From: Terana coerulea
Taxonomy: Eukaryota > Basidiomycota > Agaricomycetes > Polyporales > Phanerochaetaceae
Reading direction: 5' to 3'
Assembly (NCBI GenBank): GCA_024811115.1
Contig: JAKOGH010000861.1
Coordinates: 56,394-120,393 of the forward strand
DNA length: 64,000 nt
In this document: piece by piece, positions 58,154 through 64,000 of the stretch
Layout: every line of letters begins with the position of its first letter
How positions within the stretch are numbered: the stretch's first letter is position 1
The notes under the pieces: generated by a model
Databases searched by the model: none
What the model saw: only the letters and a program-made list of their open reading frames with translations
Told to the model about the DNA's origin: nothing
Translations under genes and position numbers: made by a program

Positions 58154-60258
58154 GGCCCCGCGGCTTGTTTCTGAAGGAGCACCAGTCTCGTGGTCTCGTG
58201 GTCTTGTGCAATGCAAAGTAATGTAGATCAGCTAGTGGTCGCTCGCAGAGCTTGGCTTCCCCGTTTTCTGTTGTATTCATCGTCCTTCCGAACTTTAATT
58301 GCTGTAACGTCGCACGTACACACGCAGCCTCGCAAATAGTCTCAGTTATTCTCTCTCTGTTAGATGGCTCTGTATGGATTCTGTTTGTGGTGATGGAACA
58401 TCTACGACGGGAACAGCCCTGCTGGTTTCGTGTGATCTGAGCAAATCACGCTGTCGGTTCCCACGACCACAGTGACCTACAACCCCGCGGACTGCTGCAG
58501 ATCTCGCGGCGGCTCTGCGACGTCGAGCGGAGATTGAGAAGGGCGTGCGCGCGCGTGCTGCCGTGCTGCCAGGGCCCCGCGGTGCCTGCGCCGCCCCAGC
58601 TTGCGCGTCCTGCCGAACCGCGCGTGCCCGTGTATAGACGCACCCCCTGCCTTCTCGGCCGCGCTGGATCTGAGCCACGCCGAGGCGCGTAACGGCAGCG
58701 CAACCCCACAGGGCGGGGCACAGTCTGCAGCGCGCCGGGTGCAGACCGCCCGGCGGCTGCGTGCGGGGCGAGGCCTGCCAGCCCCTGGGGCGTCCTGCGC
58801 GCGCGCAGACACTCGGCCTCGGCGGCGAATCGCGATCGCGGGCGAGGCCGTCCTGTGCTGCAAGCACACACAGCAGCCCGCAGAGGCCCACAGGCGTCGA
58901 CGCGCGGGCTTCTGGCGGATCGGTACCTGATCGACGATGCGGGCTGCAGGGCACCGCGACGCTGCCCGTGGCAGGCCCGCGGCGCACCGGCCGTGTGTGC
59001 AGAGACGGCGCCCCCGCGACACCGTCGGCGCCGTACCGCACTGTCGCTGCCAGCGCGCGCCGTTTGCTGTTGATGACGAACCCCTGTTGTGGCGCTCAGT
59101 ACCCAGAGCTCATGCGCCAGCAACTCACGACTCACGAACGCACCTCATCGATCGCCGTGACCTCCGCTTTCGTAAAGGACCGGACCCAGGTCGTGTGGGT
59201 CCACACGCTGCGGCGCGAGCTACCGAGCAAGCACGGCTGGTTGATGCTGTGGCGCCGGAGGACGCCCTCCAACGGGCGCGGTGCGGCGATTGGCTCGCCC
59301 TCTGCGCGAATCAGACGACAATGCGTGGTGAGTGCATGCGTACCTTCCACACGCTCATCACCTGCAATAATGACCGACGACGTCGGCTCGACCTGCGCGC
59401 TGATGGTCCGCGTGTGGCTGGGTGCCGGCATAATTCAGGGGCGGCCAGAGGCCCAGGAATGGGTGGACGCACCCGATAGCCTCCCAGCTGAACTTCGGTC
59501 CGAAGAGTCGTGTTGGGTTCGTACCTATCGACTTGATGAAGCTTGTTCGAATCCACGGATTCATCCCGCGGGAGGTTGTACGGTGCCGAGGACTGGGCGG
59601 TGAGCAACAGCGTTAGAAGCTCAGCTGAGATGCCAATACAATACAATCTGTACGCACTTGGGTGTCACTCAAAGCCGTTGTCCCGCGCTCAAGTTCGCCG
59701 CTACAGTAGACTGTAGTGGGGCCCGTCATGACGGCCGTTGCCTCACAAATACAGCCATAAAATCTCTAGCAGTGAACGCTCACGACTCAGCGGAACCCGT
59801 GCTGCTCGGCATAGCACACTCCAATAACCTGATTGTGGCTTTCCGTTAATTCCATCTTGTCACTAGGCGCCCTGAGGCATAGCAGTATCTCTTATAACCA
59901 TTAGGAGGATAGTCGTGAGCAGTGTACAGTATGGGCCACATAGGCTGCAGAGCGGAGCGCACCTTCTGCATCCCGTGCCAGTTTACCATTTCCTTTCGCC
60001 CTGCAAATTTATGTTGCATACGCTGTGTCCGAGCAAATAGGGAACGGAATAACCAATGAAATGACTTGCCTCTAGTGCTACCTTCGCTTCTTGGACTGTC
60101 ACGCTGAACGACCATCGGTGCATGTCTGTGGATACGCTGCCAACGAGGAAGTGGCTTGTGTGATGACACGACCGGAGACGATGCGGCGTTACTGCCGGAG
60201 TATATGATACAATCCAAGGTGTACAATACACTGTTGCTAGTTGAGCCGGTCCACCTGA
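58154..60258. other. GC-rich region without recognisable gene
   Basis: Contains the 3' flanks of two convergent genes and a very GC-rich block (58440-59080), where frames are open on both strands in several phases. None shows a domain or a splice pattern I can support. A spliced gene around 59090-59640 is possible but unproven. Confidence 0.4.
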
Positions 60259-61207
60259 CTACGCGCCGCTGTCCTTGCTGCTCAAGCTTCGGAAGAATTC
60301 AGCGTACGCGTGCTCTATGTCAAATAATAACTAGGCGGTGTCTCGTGAGTTACCAGCATGCACCATGCTAGGATCATCTCACTTGTCTCGATTGTTCTTC
60401 TGTGATCTCTTCTGACGCTTTCATCCCATTCAGCGTTATAAGCCTGTATGCGGTCAGCTTACTATCGCGGCGACGAAAGGTAGCGTTCGTACCAGGCGAC
60501 CATCTTACTCCGCCCTTCCCAGTCCTTTGCTCCCCTTGAAACGTGCGTAACCAGTCACCAGTTCCTGCAGAATGGGATGCAGCTGGTCTTTCGCCCGCAT
60601 CTTCAGCTTCAACGCATCCATGAACGTAATAAAGCTCTGTTCGAACGCGATTGTGTCAGCAAATAACGAAAGAGAAGACCATATAGCACGCACTTGAGTA
60701 GTCTCTGCGACCCACTTGCCGGTCTCAGGACCGGCTTCACTCGAGTGTTCGATCGTGGCGGGTACGCCAACCTTCAGGCGGTGCAGCGCCGCAGGGTGGT
60801 CCATCTATCAACAACAGTGAAGAAGCGGCCACTTAGAAACCCGCAGTCGACGGCGTAGGACGACAGCGACGCACCCGATAACGAGCCATGAACTCCTCGG
60901 CCGACGGCACGTCGTCCCCAACGAGCTTCAGCATCGTCTTGTACTGCGACAACAGCCGCGTGCACGCGGGCGAGTACCTCTTGCACCGCGCAGCTCAGCA
61001 AATGCGGCCCCGGGGCGGACAACGTCGCGGGCTGCCCCGCGCACTCACTCACTCTGCCGCCGTCACCGAGTCGCGCACGTACGCGCGCTCGAGGTAGTCG
61101 AGCGCGACGATGATCCCGAACAGCGTCGCCAGCAGGCCGTACTTCTCCCGCTCGGCGTTGGTCGTGTACAGCCGGGCCTCTTCGTCGAGGGAAATAGGGG
61201 CGGACAT
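60259..61207 (-). CDS. VPS28: ESCRT-I subunit VPS28
   Basis: Component of the endosomal sorting complex that sends ubiquitinated membrane proteins to the vacuole. From the ATG at 61207 it reads MSAPISLDEEARLYTTNAEREKYGLLATLF, then EYSPACTRLLSQYKTMLKL, FMARYRMDHPAALHRLK, FITFMDALKLKMRAKDQLHP and LVTGYARFKG. As written, the frame ends soon after, at 60505. Removing one base from the G4 or A3 run at about 60526-60534 gives KDWEGRSKMVAW. This splices to LITLNGMKASEEITEEQSRQ and then to LLFDIEHAYAEFFRSL, ending SSKDSGA at 60259. That completes the conserved C-terminal domain at about 214 residues, close to the 221 of human VPS28. The short 60505 product would lack the ESCRT-II-binding domain, so an assembly indel is likelier than real truncation. 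Confidence 0.9.
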
Positions 61208-62267
61208 GGTCGTCGTGGCGAGAGTTGGACAAAGCGGTCGCTGGCAAGCGCGGGTAGTGATAGCGAGCGGTTAGCGCGATCTCATCTAATCTGCACTTAT
61301 CTAATCTACGCCACAACGTCGATGAAAGGCGCTAAGCTTGTGGCGCTCATTTTATAATTTAGATTTTCGTTCTGTCGCTTTCCCACTCCTTCACATCCTT
61401 CGTGTGCTCGCCTAATTTATTTTCACAGCTTCAAAGATATTAGTTAAAGGACAAGGAGGGCATTGCTACTCTTGTAAGAGCCGTCGATAATATTCCCGCG
61501 CTGACAGACTCGAGGTGCAACCTCAGATGAGCTCCCTGACCGTACCTAATACCTATGCTATACCTGTCCGCGTCGGACCAAAGTCACCTGTGCTAAAAGC
61601 GCTTTCTGAGCCTAGTAGTTATAGGCAATGAATGGAAGTGGAACAATACAGTTGTACTCGTGTACCTTAGAGCATGCTTTCCTCTGAAGTTGAACATGTT
61701 TGGTCGCGAAATGATTGTTCACCGTTCAACGGTGAAGATGAAGAAGCCCTGCCCTTGTGAGTATTAATGTACTGGAAAGTTGCCCCTTTACCTCCGCGCA
61801 TGATATCTCAACGACACTTGATGCCCTCTTCACCTTCGGCCTGGCCACATCTGAGCCGAGGCACGCCGCGCTGTGCCGCGAAAACATCTCACACGCCACA
61901 AGGCCCCGACTAGGCGTGCGGGATGCATCCGGAAGCTGAAGAGACATATGCATTCAGATCAGTTTCTATGAAGGGTGTTTCTGATTCAGTTTTGATCACT
62001 CTGGAACCCACCGTCGTGGCGTCGCTAAGCGGCGGGTGCCAAGTCAATTATCTCCGGACAGAGTTCGACCCCCGGTTTCCGTCAGGCCTGAGACTTTTCT
62101 CTCGGTACAGGCTTGCTTATCTCGACGCCTCCCGAACAGCGAAGAGAATATATTCAAGCGTCGGCATCCCATCCTACTTGATACGAACTAGATGCATGGA
62201 GCCAGGATTACTGGAAACTGTTCGCAACTGTTCTGAGGGATTTTTCTATCTGTTGCACCCTCGGCTG
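61208..62267. other. Intergenic region upstream of VPS28
   Basis: Short frames on both strands, none recognised. Confidence 0.35.
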
Positions 62268-62900
62268 ATTGGACGGAAGCAGTCCAGCACTCGTGCGCAT
62301 GTCCGTTCTCCCATCGCCTCGTGAGGTCATACCTAACCAGAGCTTTCCCGCGAACTCAGCATGGTTCTCCCGGACAGGCTTGCACCGACCGCCGCCAACA
62401 TACAATCCGACATCGCTTTCTTGGACGGATGGTGCAGTGCAGTGCCAAACTACGCTGATCCTCAGTTTGCAGACATGCTGGCAAAGCAGAGCTTGTGTGG
62501 GATGACCGGAGAACGGCTCACGTTACCCCGCATCGGCCAGGGCTGACCATGCATGGCTGAGGATCACAGGTCCGCTGATAGGAAAGCAGTGTCTTCTGTG
62601 CAACTTCTGTTCAGTTCTTGGTCTCACCGGGAAAGGGTCCTGGGTTGCTGCACCTACCGCCGAACATGCGACTATATCTGTTGAAAAAAACATGTGTTAC
62701 CTGCCGTCGTATCCATGCTAGACCCTCACATATATCTTCAAAGCGACCTCGTTGTGGGCCGCAGCATGCTGTTGGAAGGAGAGTGTCGGCGTCTGCACGT
62801 TCGTACCCTCACGGTGCCCGCCGGCGGTTGGTTCGACGGAGGATCTGAGCTGCGGGGCAATCTCGATGTCACGGTTCCCACTGATCGTTCTGATCTTTGA
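62268..62900 (+). other. Possible small gene, unassigned
   Basis: Two plus-strand frames read like exons. One encodes LAPTAANIQSDIAFLDGWC and DPQFADMLAKQSLCGM (62361-62546). The other encodes LDPHIYLQSDLVVGRSML and LHVRTLTVPAGGWFDGGS and ends VPTDRSDL at 62900. I could not find a splice arrangement joining them that I trust, and I recognise no family. It could be a small lineage-specific gene or a remnant. Confidence 0.25.
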
Positions 62901-63349
62901 TGGCTTCTGTACAGTCTAGGCCTGGGTATGGTAACCGAGTCTGGTAAAGGAGAGCGTATGTCCGCAGGGGCGAGAGTTATATGAACGCTTTAAACCCATG
63001 CATGTACGCTGAGCGTACAGCGCAGGCGTAGATGCATAAACCCACACTTTGCTTGAATTTTTGCGGCGATTTCTGGTGGGGGTGTGGTGGGGTGCGTCCG
63101 CCCGTTCGGGGTCGATTGTTTTGGCCGGGAAGGTGTGGTTCATCGCCGCGTGGCAGCACGCCAGCGTTGGATTGGACAAAATGGGTTTGGCTCCTACGTC
63201 CCGCATGTCGGGCTTGCGACATGTTCGAATCGTTGCCTCTAGTCTACGCCTCGTAACCCTCTAATCTACCCTTACCTTTCCCCCTCATCCACTAAATCAG
63301 CAACGCTGGCCGCCGACCTCGCCACAGTCCCTACACCCCCACGCTCGTT

Positions 63350-64000
63350 ATGGCGCAGTCTCTGACCGCCGCAGGGCCAGGACCGGGGCGTATCTCGCAG
63401 ATACTGCCCTCGGTCAAGTGCTCGATGTGCCACCAGCCGGTGCCCATCTCGGAACTGGGCGAGCACATCTGCGCGGCGCCCCCACCCATGCCAGCGGCGA
63501 GCGCGAAGTCCCCCTCGTCACCCACGGCCACCTCATTCTTTCAAGCGAAATACCAGAAGCTCATTTCCAGTCAAAGTCCTGCCCCGCCACAGGGTGCGCT
63601 GCCTCCTGTTCCGCCGCACGCTCGCGCCCCGTCTGTTGGCCCATCGCGCCAGGGTACCCCGAGCATACAGCGAGGCAAGAGCCCAGGACCTCCTTCCGCC
63701 CAAGCCGCTTCCGCTTCCCCAAAGCTCATTTCCAGTCAAAGTCCCGCCCCGCCGCAGGGTGCGTTGCCTCCTGTCCCGCCGCATGCTCGCGCACCGTCCG
63801 TTGGCCCATCGCGCCAGGGTACATCGAGCATACAGCAAGGGCAAGAGCCCAGGATCGCCCTCCGCTCCCCTCAAGACAATTACAGCAGCTTGCACCTGCA
63901 CCATTGAACATACCAAACAAGCAGAGTCGCCTGGATCGCGTATCTCTTGTCCCGCCGCACGCTCTCGCGCCCCGTCTGTTGGCTCATCGCGCCAGGGTAC
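63350..64000 (+). CDS. Pro/Ser-rich repeat protein, 5' part (runs off the window)
   Basis: The start MAQSLTAAGPGPGRISQILP is followed by a small cysteine/histidine cluster (CSMCHQPVPISELGEHIC), a possible zinc-binding knuckle of the kind seen at the N-terminus of some fungal LIM-domain and Rho-GAP proteins. Then comes a tandem protein repeat: KLISSQSPAPPQGALPP, VPPHARAPSVGPSRQGT and SIQ occur at about 63559-63680 and again at 63724-63845, with a third partial copy at about 63940-64000. The uninterrupted frame stops at 63907, yet the repeat continues beyond it. An intron or an indel must therefore lie near 63850-63940. The C-terminal domains are outside the window, so the family stays open. 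Confidence 0.55.

Noticed and set aside
58446..59135. Long minus-strand ORF in the GC-rich block after the transcription factor
   Set aside because: Several overlapping frames are open on both strands and the translation is Arg/Ala-rich without motifs.
59535..59570. tRNA-like T-loop sequence (GTTCGAATCC)
   Set aside because: The flanking bases do not form the T-stem or acceptor stem, so no cloverleaf can be drawn.

Overview
The window looks like nuclear DNA of an agaricomycete (basidiomycete) fungus, probably a wood or litter decayer. The evidence is genes split by many 45-70 bp GT-AG introns, no operons, GC-rich codon use, and a secreted heme-domain protein with a fungal cellulose-binding module. 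I identified genes by translating and splicing by hand; no database search was run.

Left part (1-30,408): a tandem segmental duplication. A unit of about 13.46 kb occurs as unit A (2178-15715), unit B (15716-29175) and the start of a third copy, C (29176-30408). Positions 1-20 match the same phase of the unit, so the array probably continues to the left of the window. Each unit opens with an F-box-like gene, followed at once by a decayed, internally deleted fragment of mitochondrial NAD(P) transhydrogenase (NNT). About 11 kb of spacer follows, holding minisatellites, an AT-rich island, unassigned ORFs and a degenerate array of a GC-rich core repeated about every 115 bp. Unit A alone carries a 2,157-bp inverted-repeat (foldback) element (21-2177) flanked by a 9-bp target-site duplication and inserted just upstream of its F-box start codon.

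Right part (30,409-64,000): ordinary gene-dense single-copy DNA. In order it holds a low-complexity protein gene with disturbed frame (-), mitoribosomal mS38/COX24 (-), a SAM methyltransferase (-), the SUMO E2 UBC9 (+), SNU13 of the U4/U6.U5 and box C/D particles (-), an AA8 cytochrome-CBM1 secreted protein (+), the autophagic-body lipase ATG15 (+), guanine deaminase (-), the proteasome beta5 subunit PRE2 (+), a SAC/hSac2 phosphoinositide phosphatase (+), an ERF2-type DHHC palmitoyltransferase (+), a Zn2Cys6 transcription factor (+), the ESCRT-I subunit VPS28 (-), an unassigned ORF pair, and the 5' end of a proline/serine-rich repeat protein that runs off the window. These are housekeeping genes of unrelated pathways and do not form a functional cluster.

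A cross-cutting observation is that several conserved genes (SNU13 twice, VPS28, mS38, the transcription factor) are broken by single-base length changes, mostly in C/G runs, while the rest of each protein is intact. The simplest reading is uncorrected homopolymer errors in the assembly. That also bears on whether F-box copies A and C are really pseudogenes.
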